From the NCBI RefSeq assembly GCF_014287355.1, contig NZ_JACOPE010000001.1:2108001-2172000 (forward strand): DNA of 64,000 nucleotides. Reading direction: 5' to 3'. The position numbers and the translations under genes are program-made. Positions within the stretch are counted from its first letter, which is position 1. The number at the start of each line of letters is the position of its first letter. The notes beneath the pieces were generated by a model. The model was not told where the DNA came from. It did not search any database and worked only from the letters and a program-made list of their open reading frames with translations. This document shows positions 15,898-25,155 of the stretch, piece by piece. The stretch comes from Ruminococcus hominis. Lineage in GTDB: Bacteria > Bacillota > Clostridia > Lachnospirales > Lachnospiraceae.

Positions 15898-16914
15898 CTA
15901 CTGCCAGCCATTTGTTCCATATAGTTCTACATTATCTTTATTAATGATAAATGTTTCCTCTCGTATCTCTTCTTCATAATCTTTATCTTCCAGTACTGCC
16001 ATAACTGTTTTTGCAGCATCTTTTCCGATATTAATCGGTGACTGTGCTCCTGTTCCCACAAATGCACTTCCTTCTTTTGCAATTTCTTCCTTTGCTTCCG
16101 GACAGCCGTCAGCTCCATAAATATAAATATCCTTACGTCCTGCCTCATTCACCGCCTGAAGTACTCCCAATGCAACTTCATCCGTTCCACACATGACTGC
16201 ATTGATTTCCGGATATTGTTTCAAAAAACTCTTCATCTGTTCATATGCTTTTTTCTTTTCTCCATTCACATCAACACGATTCAACACTTCAAATCCCGCA
16301 TTGGAAATAGCTTGTTCAAATCCTGTAATTCGTTCATTTACAGAGTTGATACCCTTATTTTCAAAAATCAGGATTTTTCCTCCATCCGGACATTTTTCCT
16401 TCAAATCTTTTCCGCACACATATCCTGCATTTTTATTATCTGATCCTATAAATGCTGCCGTAAGATCAGAGTTTTTCACCTGTGTATCCAGATTGATAAC
16501 CGGAATGCCTGCTTCTTTCAATGCTTCCAGTGCACTCTCAATCTGTTCCCAGTCTACCGGGCTCAAAAATACTGCATCTACTCCCATATCAATCATTTCC
16601 TGTATCTGCTGATTCTGTTTCTGAGCATCGTTCTCAGCTCCCATAGACACAATTCGAACATCTTCTCCGATAGATGTCTCTATCGCCTTTTCCAGTGCCT
16701 GGAAATATGGATTATCTAAATTGATACAACTATATCCAAACAGAAGCCCTGCTTCTTCCTCTTCTTGTGCTTCTTCCTGAGCTTCTTTTGCCTTTGCCTC
16801 TTCTGTCTCTTTTGTTGTATTATCCTGTGGTGTTCCTGCAGTTTTTTTACAACCTGCTAAAAGTAATGTTATCATCATAACTGCCATCAATATCGTAAAT
16901 ATACGTTTCTTCAA
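15898..16914 (-). CDS. Sugar-type ABC transporter substrate-binding lipoprotein (orphan)
   Basis: 338 residues. The start is taken as TTG (16914-16912) because AGGAGG lies 9 nt upstream, inside the longer frame that begins at 16947. This gives a clean lipoprotein signal: MKKRIFTILMAV...LLLAGC, with Cys about residue 21. After a charged Glu/Ala-rich linker comes a RbsB-like periplasmic-binding fold (FGYSCINLDNPYFQ, then VDAVFLSPVDWEQIESAL, FIGSDNKNAGY, AVMCGTDEVALGVLQA, YGADGCPEA). No permease or ATPase gene is adjacent. First gene of the operon with the degenerate GH13 protein, whose ribosome site overlaps this stop codon. It could serve as a sugar sensor or use a distant transporter. Confidence 0.85.
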   Translation of the reverse strand: MKKRIFTILMAVMMITLLLAGCKKTAGTPQDNTTKETEEAKAKEAQEEAQEEEEAGLLFGYSCINLDNPYFQALEKAIETSIGEDVRIVSMGAENDAQKQNQQIQEMIDMGVDAVFLSPVDWEQIESALEALKEAGIPVINLDTQVKNSDLTAAFIGSDNKNAGYVCGKDLKEKCPDGGKILIFENKGINSVNERITGFEQAISNAGFEVLNRVDVNGEKKKAYEQMKSFLKQYPEINAVMCGTDEVALGVLQAVNEAGRKDIYIYGADGCPEAKEEIAKEGSAFVGTGAQSPINIGKDAAKTVMAVLEDKDYEEEIREETFIINKDNVELYGTNGWQ

Positions 16915-17072
16915 CTTCAATCTCCTCCTGCAATAATTCAAATTCACTGATTCTATTCTAACTTTTTTTCATCGTTTGTCAATTCGTTTTCATCTTCTTC
17001 TTGCGTTTCATCTTTATCTTTGTTAAAGTAAATCTAGATAAATATTGTCAATACTTCAAAAAGGAGACTCTT

Positions 17073-17387
17073 ATGGAACAGAATGAATTGGGTACTGTAA
17101 CCCTGTATTTAGACAATGATGAAACAATTGAATGTCAGATTTTATGTGTATTGGATGTAAATGAACAGCAATACATTGCACTTCTTCCACCGGATGAAGA
17201 AGGCGGCGAAGAAAGCCCTGTATACATCTACCGCTACACACAGGATGCGGACGGAGAACCTGGACTGGAATCCATCGAAGATGATGAAGAATACGAAGCA
17301 GTCTGTGATGCATATGATGAATGGCTCGATACTATGGAGTACGAGGCACTCGATCTGGATGCACTTGGATTAGACTCCCTCGAATAA
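17073..17387 (+). CDS. DUF1292-family protein
   Basis: 104 residues, very acidic (many Asp/Glu), no membrane segment. The pattern VTLYLDNDETIECQILCVLDVNEQQYIALLP and VYIYRY is typical of DUF1292 (YrzB-like) proteins of Firmicutes, which have no established function. The ATG at 17073 has AAAGGAGACTCTT upstream; an in-frame ATG at 17001 has no such site. The last 18 nt overlap the 3' end of the convergent helicase gene. Confidence 0.8.
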   Translation: MEQNELGTVTLYLDNDETIECQILCVLDVNEQQYIALLPPDEEGGEESPVYIYRYTQDADGEPGLESIEDDEEYEAVCDAYDEWLDTMEYEALDLDALGLDSLE

Positions 17388-19286
17388 TTCTTCAACAAAA
17401 CGGGAAGGACTGATTTCCTTTCCGTTTTTATTTTTTACATAACTGATCTTTAAGACTTCTTTCGCTCTGGTCATTGCAACATAAAACAGTCTTCTTTCTT
17501 CTTCCAGCCCATTCTCTTCTAACGCACGTTTATAAGGAATACACCCTTCATTTGTGTGAATCAGATATACGGTATCAAATTCCAGTCCTTTTGACGCATG
17601 CATCGTCATTAAATGAATCCCTCGTCGATTTTCTCCACTCTTTTGCTCTTTCATTTTCAATGCGATACTATATTCTTCAATATGGGTAAACCATTCCTGT
17701 AAAGTCTCATATGGTTTTGCTGCTTCTTCAATCTCAGAAAGTACGTCAAACAGATCACTTTTTTGCATCTGATGCTGTGTTGCATATTCTCTTAAGAATT
17801 CATCGTATCCGATTCGTTTTCGCAAATATTGAATTGCTGCATAAGGGGCCATCTTTCCAAGCATCTTAATATCCCATTCCATCTGGTCTATACGATCTAT
17901 CATCCAGGCTTTATCTTTGTAGAATTTCCGTACATCATCATAAAGACTTTTTTCTTTTCCCGAAACACTGTCCCTGCTGATATAACGTTTTGGTCGATTC
18001 ATGATCTGTAAGAAATCTGCCCTCGTCAATTTACCAAGCGCTATACGAAAATATGCCTGGATATCTTTTGCAATAAAATGCTGATATAAATTTGGCATGT
18101 GTTCTTTCATTTGAAAAGGAATCTTACTGTCAATCAACTTTTCCACTAAAGCTCTCGCATCTGTATGTACTCGGTATAACACAGCAATCTGTTCTGCCAA
18201 AACACCTTCTGCTATTCTCGATGCGATTTCTTCTGCAATGTATCTGCTCTCTTCTTCAGAATCCCTTACTTCCTGTACATGCAGACTCTTTCCGGCTTTC
18301 TTCTTCGTCTTAATTGCCTTATCAAAGCGCACCTCATTATGCTCAATTACTTTCAACGCATTTTTCACAATATTGGCTGTTGACCGGTAATTAATATCCA
18401 GTAAAATCTGTTTTGCTTCCGGATAGTCTTTTTGAAATTGAAACATCAGCTTCGCATCCGCACCCCGGAACCCGTAAATGGACTGGTCATCGTCACCTAC
18501 AGCAAAAAGATTGTTCTGCGGAGCAGCCAGCATTTTAATCACGTCATACTGTACTTGATTGATATCTTGAAATTCATCAATCAATATATACTGAAACTTT
18601 TCCTGCCACAGCTTTAACAAATCCGGCCGGCTTGTAAACAACTGATAACACAGAACAAGCATATCATCGAAATCTATTTTTCTTAACTGCTTCCGCTCTC
18701 TTTCGTATTCCTGGTAAATATTCCGAAAGATATCCGGCCGGCATCTCTTTGATTCGTATGTATCTATCTGATTACGATTGTTTTTCACAACACCGATCTC
18801 GGTAATTACGTCTTTCAAAAAATCTTCTTCATCCATAATCTCCAGTTCGTCCTGATGATTCACAATCTGACGGACCAGTTTATACTTTTCTTCCTCCGAT
18901 AAAATATTTTCCGGTCCGAACCGATACGCCCATTTCAAAATACCATAATAGATTCCGTGAAACGTGCCCATTGTTACCGGAAGTTTTTTCCCTTCCATAC
19001 TGGACTGTAATCGCAATTTCATCTCTGTTGCCGCATATTTAGTAAAAGTAATGACCAGAATTTCTTCTGGTCGTACATGTAATTCTTCTATTAGATATTT
19101 TATTCTGTTTACAATTGTCATTGTCTTCCCGGAACCGGGACCTGCCAATACAAGACATGGTCCCTTTCCGTGAAGCACGGCACTTTTCTGTGCCTGACTA
19201 AGTGAAGTCCGTCTGGCTTTCTGCGTGCCAGTGGCGCCGTTATAAGAAACAGGCATCTGCTTCTCTGTGTGGCTATATGAACTCAT
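17370..19286 (-). CDS. UvrD/PcrA-family DNA helicase
   Basis: Superfamily 1A 3'-5' helicase, 638 residues, shorter than PcrA/UvrD (about 720-740) because the C-terminal tail is reduced. Motif I is AGPGSGKT, motif Ia VITFTKYAATEM, motif II IDEFQDINQVQ, motif III GDDDQSIYGFRGAD, motif IV region INYRST, motif V MTMHASKGLEFDTVYLI and motif VI VAMTRAKEVL. I start at ATG 19286 (GAGGTAAAG just upstream); the longer frame to 19346 would overlap gltX. It lies 43 nt after gltX in the same direction. Role in repair or replication restart inferred from the family; PcrA identity itself is uncertain. Confidence 0.9.
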   Translation of the reverse strand: MSSYSHTEKQMPVSYNGATGTQKARRTSLSQAQKSAVLHGKGPCLVLAGPGSGKTMTIVNRIKYLIEELHVRPEEILVITFTKYAATEMKLRLQSSMEGKKLPVTMGTFHGIYYGILKWAYRFGPENILSEEEKYKLVRQIVNHQDELEIMDEEDFLKDVITEIGVVKNNRNQIDTYESKRCRPDIFRNIYQEYERERKQLRKIDFDDMLVLCYQLFTSRPDLLKLWQEKFQYILIDEFQDINQVQYDVIKMLAAPQNNLFAVGDDDQSIYGFRGADAKLMFQFQKDYPEAKQILLDINYRSTANIVKNALKVIEHNEVRFDKAIKTKKKAGKSLHVQEVRDSEEESRYIAEEIASRIAEGVLAEQIAVLYRVHTDARALVEKLIDSKIPFQMKEHMPNLYQHFIAKDIQAYFRIALGKLTRADFLQIMNRPKRYISRDSVSGKEKSLYDDVRKFYKDKAWMIDRIDQMEWDIKMLGKMAPYAAIQYLRKRIGYDEFLREYATQHQMQKSDLFDVLSEIEEAAKPYETLQEWFTHIEEYSIALKMKEQKSGENRRGIHLMTMHASKGLEFDTVYLIHTNEGCIPYKRALEENGLEEERRLFYVAMTRAKEVLKISYVKNKNGKEISPSRFVEELFEGV

Positions 19287-19329
19287 CTTTACCTCTTTCA
19301 AATCTATCTTTTTACAAGTGCTATTTGAA

Positions 19330-20784
19330 TTATGACAGTTTTTCAATTCCTGCTTTCAGACGACTCAGTGATTCTTCTTTTCCAAGAACCTCCATAAGCT
19401 CTGTAGCACCTCCAGGTGTATTCTGCTTTCCTGAAATTGCAGTACGGATTGGCCACATTACATAACCTACCTTGTATTCCTTTTCCGTTGCAAATGCTTT
19501 CAATGTCTCAAATAAAGCATCGTTGCTAAAATCATCCTGAGCTTCCAGTACAGGAACAACTTCTTTTAATAATTCCAGTGAATTCTCTGGATTTGTTTTC
19601 ATTTTCTTATGTGTATACAATGCAACATCGTATTCCGGAACTTCCTCAAAGAAATCTATCTGATCTTTGATGTCAGGCAGAATCTCAATTCTTGACTTAA
19701 CAAGTGCTGCGATTTTTCTCAGATCAAACTCTTTTGTGACAACTTCTTTGATATATGGTTCTGCCATCTTATAGAAACAATCATCATCCATTGCTTTCAG
19801 GTACTCACCATTCATCCATTTTAATTTCACAGTATCAAAGACTGCCGGAGACTTGCTCATATGTCTGTAGTCAAATGCTTCTACCAGCTCTTCTAAGCTA
19901 AAGATCTCACGATTGTCTGTTGGACACCATCCAAGAAGTGCCACATAATTCACAACAGCTTCAGAAATAAATCCCTGGTCTATCAAATCCTCATATGAAG
20001 AGTGTCCGCAACGCTTGCTTAACTTCTTATGGTTCTCATCCGTGATTAATGGACAGTGCACATATATCGGTACTTCCCATCCAAATGCCTCATATAATCT
20101 GTTATATTTTGGTGCAGAAGAAAGGTACTCATTTCCTCTTACAACATGTGTGATCTCCATCAAGTGGTCATCTACTACATTCGCAAAATTGTATGTTGGA
20201 TATCCGTCTGACTTAATCAGGATCATATCATCTAATTCTGCATTTGGCACTGTAATATCACCATAAATCTCGTCATGGAATGTTGTTGTTCCTTCATTTG
20301 GTACATTCAAACGAATAACCCATGGTTTTCCTGCTGCCAGGTTTGCTTCTACTTCTTCTTTTGATAAATTCAGACAATGCTTGTCATATACCACAATCTC
20401 TGTTCCATTTTCTGATACAGATGTCTTCAGAGACTCTAAACGTTCTTTATCACAGAAACAATAGTATGCATCTCCCTGCTCAACAAGCTGCTTCGCATAT
20501 TTTAAATATATTCCCTGTGCGTTACGCTCACTCTGAACATATGGGCCATAGCCTTTATCCTTATCCGGACCTTCATCGTGTACAAGACCTGTCTTGGCAA
20601 GTGTACGATAAATAATATCAAGTGCTCCCTCCACAAATCTTTCCTGGTCTGTATCTTCTACACGAAGGATAAAATCCCCTCCCTCATGTTTTGCAATCAA
20701 ATATGCATAAAGTGCTGTACGTAGATTTCCAACATGCATTCTTCCTGTTGGGCTTGGTGCAAATCTTGTTCTTACCTTACTCAT
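19330..20784 (-). CDS. gltX: Glutamyl-tRNA synthetase
   Basis: Class I aminoacyl-tRNA synthetase, 484 residues. The HIGH-type motif is [12 protein letters not shown] near the N-terminus and the KMSKS-type motif is [32 protein letters not shown] is a family signature. The ATG at 20784 has GGAG 9 nt upstream; a GTG at 20799 is less likely because the ribosome site would be inside the gene. It has a strong own promoter whose upstream edge abuts a repeat, and a leader of about 85 nt with a hairpin. Confidence 0.97.
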   Translation of the reverse strand: MSKVRTRFAPSPTGRMHVGNLRTALYAYLIAKHEGGDFILRVEDTDQERFVEGALDIIYRTLAKTGLVHDEGPDKDKGYGPYVQSERNAQGIYLKYAKQLVEQGDAYYCFCDKERLESLKTSVSENGTEIVVYDKHCLNLSKEEVEANLAAGKPWVIRLNVPNEGTTTFHDEIYGDITVPNAELDDMILIKSDGYPTYNFANVVDDHLMEITHVVRGNEYLSSAPKYNRLYEAFGWEVPIYVHCPLITDENHKKLSKRCGHSSYEDLIDQGFISEAVVNYVALLGWCPTDNREIFSLEELVEAFDYRHMSKSPAVFDTVKLKWMNGEYLKAMDDDCFYKMAEPYIKEVVTKEFDLRKIAALVKSRIEILPDIKDQIDFFEEVPEYDVALYTHKKMKTNPENSLELLKEVVPVLEAQDDFSNDALFETLKAFATEKEYKVGYVMWPIRTAISGKQNTPGGATELMEVLGKEESLSRLKAGIEKLS

Positions 20785-20833
20785 TTTTTCATTCTCCACT
20801 TCTTGTTTTTAACATAATTCTATTCAAATATCA

Positions 20834-20904
20834 CTGTTTGTACATTTACAAACAGCAACATTAAAGCCACGCTCTATTATAAAGCAAGTGGGATAAATGT
20901 TCAA
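20834..20904 (-). promoter_or_regulatory. gltX promoter and leader hairpin
   Basis: Minus-strand TTGAAC (20904-20899), 17-nt spacer, TATAAT (20881-20876). The leader then carries a perfect 8-bp hairpin, CTGTTTGT (20834-20841) and ACAAACAG (20848-20855) with a 6-nt loop. No T-box features are visible. Confidence 0.6.
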
Positions 20905-20906
20905 GT

Positions 20907-20918
20907 GTTACTGTTCAC
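20907..20918. repeat. Solitary MITE terminal repeat at the 3' end of the LRR gene
   Basis: GTTACTGTTCAC is identical to the terminal repeat of the 12757-12898 element, but I find no matching opposite end nearby. It supplies the last two sense codons and the stop codon of the LRR-protein gene and lies directly upstream of the gltX -35. Confidence 0.55.
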
Positions 20919-21837
20919 ATCTCACCAATTGTGCTGCCCTGTCATCTTCTATCAAAAGCGTTCCACAGTCACGAATATCAATCACCGACAATCCTGTCTG
21001 TGCAAATGCATTTGCTGCAATTCTTTCTGTCTGTGTCGGAACAATATATCCTCCTGTTCTTCCTGCCGGAAATGCTAATAATGTTATTTCTTCTTCATCA
21101 TATAGCACACCATCAATTGAGGTGTAATTTATATTTCCTTCTTCCACCATAATATCAAATAAATTATCAATCCCATCAAAGGCACCTGTTTCAATCACTG
21201 AGATATTAGATGGTATGTAAATCTCATAAATATCAGTAAAGCCATTTATAAATGCATGACTGCGGATTCCGACGCAATTTTCTGATGGAAGTTCCAATAC
21301 ACCACTTCTACAATCCAGCATTTCTTCATTGATTCCATAAAGCATTCCGGCTTCATCAATTAAAAATGGCGTTGCTGTCTCTGCAATATCTGTTTTGGCA
21401 TCCTCACTTTCTTCCGTATCATTTTTCGGAATATCATTTGATTCATTCACAATCGTATCCTTCGGCTCATCTGTGATAACATCTTTTGCTTCATCCACAA
21501 CCGTATTCTTTGGTACGTCTACAATATTTACCTTCGATTCAGCCGCAATTATAGCTTCTTCTTTCTCTGCAAGATTGTCTTTCGCCTCTGCCATAACAGT
21601 TTTGTCCGGCTCACTTACTATAATCTCCTGAGATTCTGCTGCAACAATTTTCTCCATTTTACTTACTGCAATATCATTTCCTGTTTCTTCTTGCTTTTCT
21701 GCACTTAAATATTCTTTTGTTCCTACAGCTTTTCTTGAAAATACAGCACCTGTTAAAATAGCAACACACAACATCCCCACAATTGTACGTTTTATAATCG
21801 GTCTGTAAAATCCATAAATTTCCAAACATCCTTCCAT
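20908..21837 (-). CDS. Membrane-anchored or secreted BspA-like leucine-rich-repeat protein
   Basis: 309 residues. One hydrophobic segment near the N-terminus (about 15-35, IIKRTIVGMLCVAILTGAVF) serves as signal or anchor. Residues about 45-150 are a low-complexity acidic linker with a degenerate repeat of the type DEPKDTIVNES / DVPKNTVVDEA. The C-terminal part has LRR_5-type repeats (VGIRSHAFINGFTDIYEIYIPSNISVIETGAFDG...). The linker looks like a surface stalk. The ATG has GAGGGATAACT upstream. The last codons and stop are donated by a repeat end, so the original C-terminus may have been longer. No sortase signal is visible. Confidence 0.7.
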   Translation of the reverse strand: MEGCLEIYGFYRPIIKRTIVGMLCVAILTGAVFSRKAVGTKEYLSAEKQEETGNDIAVSKMEKIVAAESQEIIVSEPDKTVMAEAKDNLAEKEEAIIAAESKVNIVDVPKNTVVDEAKDVITDEPKDTIVNESNDIPKNDTEESEDAKTDIAETATPFLIDEAGMLYGINEEMLDCRSGVLELPSENCVGIRSHAFINGFTDIYEIYIPSNISVIETGAFDGIDNLFDIMVEEGNINYTSIDGVLYDEEEITLLAFPAGRTGGYIVPTQTERIAANAFAQTGLSVIDIRDCGTLLIEDDRAAQLVRCEQ

Positions 21838-21930
21838 AGTTATCCCTCACCATCTCTTATTCTATAGATTCGGCAACATTTTATAGACAAAGCTATTTAC
21901 ATTTTTTGCCAATTGTGAAAAATTCTATAA

Positions 21931-21976
21931 AAGAAAAAGGAACGCTGCAATCAAATGCAACATTCCTTTGCTTTTT
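21931..21976 (-). terminator. Rho-independent terminator of purF-purB
   Basis: On the minus strand AAAGGAA...TGCA pairs with TGCA...TTCCTTT around ATTTGA-like loop sequence, followed by TTTTTC TTTT. It lies about 50 nt beyond the purB stop codon. Confidence 0.7.
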
Positions 21977-22027
21977 TCTTCAAATCTTAACAGGATGTCC
22001 GGTAAAGCTGTATTTTTGTTCTGTACT

Positions 22028-23461
22028 TTATACGTTAATCTCTGCTTTTACACCAAGCACTTCTTTGTTCTTCTCTAACAATGGACGAATCACACGATTC
22101 AAATATGCATCAACCTGCTCTTTTGCACGTCCTACATATCTTGATGGTTCCATTGTCTTCTGAAGGTCTTCCAATGAAAGGTTGAACGCTGAATCTGCTG
22201 CAATAAGCTCAAGCAGATTGTTATCCAGACCTTTTTCTTTTACATTTCTTCCTGCTTCCATAGACAATTCACGGATTCTCTCATGTAATTCCTGTCTGTC
22301 TCCGCCTGCTTTTACTGCATCCATCATGATATTTTCTGTTGCCATAAATGGAAGCTCTGCCATCAGACGTTTCTCTATTACTTTTGGATATACAACCAGA
22401 CCATCAACTACGTTCAGGCACAGATCCAAAATACCATCAATTGCAAGAAATCCCTCTGGTACACTGAGACGTTTGTTTGCTGAATCATCCAATGTTCTCT
22501 CAAACCACTGTGTAGCTGAAGTGATTGCCGGATTCAAAGCATCGATCATCACATATCTGGAAAGTGATGCGATACGCTCACTTCTCATCGGATTTCTCTT
22601 ATAAGCCATTGCTGAAGAACCAATCTGCGTCTTCTCAAATGGCTCTTCTACTTCTTTCAAGTGCTGAAGAAGACGGATATCATTTGAGAATTTGTGTGCA
22701 CTTGCCGCAATACCTGCAAGTACATTGAGCACTCTTGTATCCACTTTACGTGAATATGTCTGACCTGATACCGGATAACAAGCTTTAAATCCAAGTTTTT
22801 CAGCAATCATCGGATCAATCTTGTCGATTGTCTCCTGATCTCCGTCAAAAAGTTCCAAAAAGCTTGCCTGTGTTCCTGTTGTTCCCTTTGAACCAAGCAA
22901 TTTCAAGCTCTCAAGTACATATTCAAGATCTTCTAAATCCATCTCAAATTCCTGCATCCATAAAGTTGCTCTCTTACCAACTGTTGTTGGCTGTGCCGGC
23001 TGAAAGTGAGTAAATGCAAGTGTAGGCTGTGCTTTATACTCATCAGCAAATTTTGCCAGCTCAGCAATTACATTAACCAACTTTGTACGAACAAGTTTTA
23101 AAGCCTCTGCCATTACGATAATATCTGTGTTATCTCCAACATAACATGATGTTGCACCAAGGTGGATGATACCTTTTGCTTTTGGACACTGTACGCCATA
23201 TGCATATACATGTGACATTACATCATGACGTACAACTTTTTCACGTTCTCTTGCAACATCATAATTAATATCCTCTGCATGTGCTTTTAATTCTTCAATC
23301 TGCTCATCAGTAATATTGAGTCCTAATTCTTTTTCTGTCTCTGCAAGTGCGATCCATAACTTTCTCCATGTTTTGAATTTCTTGTCCTGAGAAAAAATAT
23401 ACTGCATTTCTTTACTTGCGTAACGCTCTGAAAGCGGACTTGTATAACGGTCTGTTGCCAT
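22028..23461 (-). CDS. purB: Adenylosuccinate lyase
   Basis: Fumarate-releasing lyase acting twice in purine synthesis (SAICAR to AICAR, and adenylosuccinate to AMP). 477 residues. Conserved segments: HDVMSHVYAYG, GATSCYVGDNTD, THFQPAQPTTVGKR, and the signature loop IGSSAMAYKRNPMRSERI. The ribosome site AAAGGAG precedes ATG. It follows purF by 72 nt in the same direction with a terminator beyond, so purF-purB form a two-gene unit. Confidence 0.97.
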   Translation of the reverse strand: MATDRYTSPLSERYASKEMQYIFSQDKKFKTWRKLWIALAETEKELGLNITDEQIEELKAHAEDINYDVAREREKVVRHDVMSHVYAYGVQCPKAKGIIHLGATSCYVGDNTDIIVMAEALKLVRTKLVNVIAELAKFADEYKAQPTLAFTHFQPAQPTTVGKRATLWMQEFEMDLEDLEYVLESLKLLGSKGTTGTQASFLELFDGDQETIDKIDPMIAEKLGFKACYPVSGQTYSRKVDTRVLNVLAGIAASAHKFSNDIRLLQHLKEVEEPFEKTQIGSSAMAYKRNPMRSERIASLSRYVMIDALNPAITSATQWFERTLDDSANKRLSVPEGFLAIDGILDLCLNVVDGLVVYPKVIEKRLMAELPFMATENIMMDAVKAGGDRQELHERIRELSMEAGRNVKEKGLDNNLLELIAADSAFNLSLEDLQKTMEPSRYVGRAKEQVDAYLNRVIRPLLEKNKEVLGVKAEINV

Positions 23462-23533
23462 AATTGTATTCTCCTTTGTTGTTATCCTGTTAAAATCTAT
23501 TATATAAGATATTAAAAAGCCTCGTCAAGTGCT

Positions 23534-24961
23534 TCAATCGAATGCATGACTGACATCTTCATTCGGAACCTCGATTGGATATTTTCCTGTGAAACATGCA
23601 TCACAATATTTTAAATCTCCAACCATATCTTTCAGCTTGTCAATTTCCATATATCCAAGTGAATCTGCTCCGATCATTTCACGAATTTGCTCTGTTGTAT
23701 GTGAGTGTGCGATCAACTGTTCATTAGATGGAACATCTGTTCCAAAATAGCATGGATATAAAAACGGTGGTGAACTGATTCTTACATGAACCTCTGTTGC
23801 TCCGGCCTTTTTTAACATCTTAATGATATTTGCACAAGTTGTTCCACGTACAATGGAATCATCTACCATTACAATTCTTTTTCCTTTTACTACTTCTTCT
23901 ATAACATTCAGCTTAATCTTAACACTGGACTCTCTTTCACTCTGTGTTGGTTTAATGAATGTACGGCCTACATAACTATTTTTATGAAATGCCATTCCAT
24001 ATGGAATACCTGATGCTTCAGAATATCCTTTTGCTGCCACCAGACCGGAATCCGGAACACCTACTACAAGGTCTGCCTCAACCGGGTATGATTCTGCCAA
24101 TGCTTTTCCTGCTGTGATTCTTGCATGATATACATTCACATTGTCAATTGTACTATCTGTTCTTGCAAAATAAATATACTCAAAAATACATCTTGCCTGC
24201 TCTTCCTCTGGAATTGCCATGCTCATATCTGAAGAGATACCATTTTTTGTTATAGTAACAATCTCCCCTGGTTTTACATCACGAACAAATTCTGCACCAA
24301 CTGCAGCGATTGCACAACTTTCAGATGCCAGCAGATAAGTATTATCTCTTTTTCCTATGCACAATGGTTTAAATCCCCAAGGATCACGTGCTCCGATCAT
24401 TTTTCTCGGACTGCTGATGACAAGTGCATACGCACCTTTAATCTTCTTCATTGCATTTCTCACTGCGATTTCTGCAGTAGGTGTATTCAAACGTTCTCTT
24501 GCAATATGGTATGCAATTACTTCCGAATCAATTGTCGTCTGGAAAATCGCACCAGTGTACTCCAGTTCTTTTCTCAGTTCAACTGCATTTGTCAAGTTAC
24601 CATTATGTGCTATTGCGAGTGTTCCTTTTACATAATTAATAACCAATGGCTGTGCATTCTCGACGCGTGTCGCACCTGCTGTAGAGTATCGAACATGTCC
24701 TACTCCCAGATTTCCTTTTAGCTCTGTCAAAGACTCACGGTCAAATACATCATTGACATGTCCCAATCCTTTTTTGGAAAGGACCTTTCTCTTTCCATAT
24801 GTATCTGTCACTGCGATTCCACAGCTTTCCTGTCCACGATGCTGCAATGCAAATAGTCCATAATAAACTGTAGAAGCGACATCGCCGCCATCCATATCGT
24901 AAGCACCAAAGACACCACACTCTTCACCCAATCCTGTTGTTACTTCTTCAAATTCGCTCAT
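23534..24961 (-). CDS. purF: Amidophosphoribosyltransferase
   Basis: First committed step of purine synthesis: PRPP plus glutamine to phosphoribosylamine. 475 residues. The class II glutaminase domain starts at Cys15 (EECGVFGAYD); the preceding 14 residues would be the cleaved propeptide of the B. subtilis-type enzyme. The PRPP-binding loop IVMVDDSIVRGTTCANI is intact, and four Cys that could hold the iron-sulfur cluster of this type include those in YPCYFG and KYCDACF. AAGGAG lies 9 nt upstream of the ATG. The promoter overlaps a 10-bp inverted repeat. Confidence 0.97.
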   Translation of the reverse strand: MSEFEEVTTGLGEECGVFGAYDMDGGDVASTVYYGLFALQHRGQESCGIAVTDTYGKRKVLSKKGLGHVNDVFDRESLTELKGNLGVGHVRYSTAGATRVENAQPLVINYVKGTLAIAHNGNLTNAVELRKELEYTGAIFQTTIDSEVIAYHIARERLNTPTAEIAVRNAMKKIKGAYALVISSPRKMIGARDPWGFKPLCIGKRDNTYLLASESCAIAAVGAEFVRDVKPGEIVTITKNGISSDMSMAIPEEEQARCIFEYIYFARTDSTIDNVNVYHARITAGKALAESYPVEADLVVGVPDSGLVAAKGYSEASGIPYGMAFHKNSYVGRTFIKPTQSERESSVKIKLNVIEEVVKGKRIVMVDDSIVRGTTCANIIKMLKKAGATEVHVRISSPPFLYPCYFGTDVPSNEQLIAHSHTTEQIREMIGADSLGYMEIDKLKDMVGDLKYCDACFTGKYPIEVPNEDVSHAFD

Positions 24962-25017
24962 GAATGAAACTCCTTCATCTATTTTTATCCTGTTTTTGCC
25001 GAATAACCTGCACGATG

Positions 25018-25064
25018 ATTATAATACAAGGCAGGTTGAAAATCAACATTTCTACCCGCCTTGT
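25018..25064 (-). promoter_or_regulatory. purF promoter with overlapping inverted repeat
   Basis: Minus-strand TTGATT (25046-25041), 17-nt spacer, TATAAT (25023-25018). Arms ACAAGGCAGG (25026-25035) and CCCGCCTTGT (25055-25064), nine of ten positions paired, flank the -35 element. Neither strand continues with a T run, so an operator is more likely than a terminator. No purine riboswitch signature is seen. Confidence 0.6.
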
Positions 25065-25155
25065 CCGTCTTCGCAGTCATTATTTATTTCAAATTTTATA
25101 TATAAGTCTTCCTAATAATATTGGTTAATTTTTCACTTTTTCTGTCAGGCCTATG

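Noticed and set aside
20834..20855. Palindrome in the gltX leader as a further MITE copy
   Set aside because: It resembles the repeat ends (GTTGCTGTTT) but flanks agree at only 5 of 8 positions and the tips no longer pair; kept as a leader hairpin only.
20785..20907. T-box upstream of gltX
   Set aside because: The leader is only about 85 nt and has no T-box consensus or terminator/antiterminator pair.
25026..25064. Terminator of the amino-acid transporter operon
   Set aside because: Neither strand has a T run after the stem, and it overlaps a strong purF promoter.
24962..25155. Purine riboswitch upstream of purF
   Set aside because: No conserved aptamer core; the sequence is explained by a promoter plus inverted repeat.
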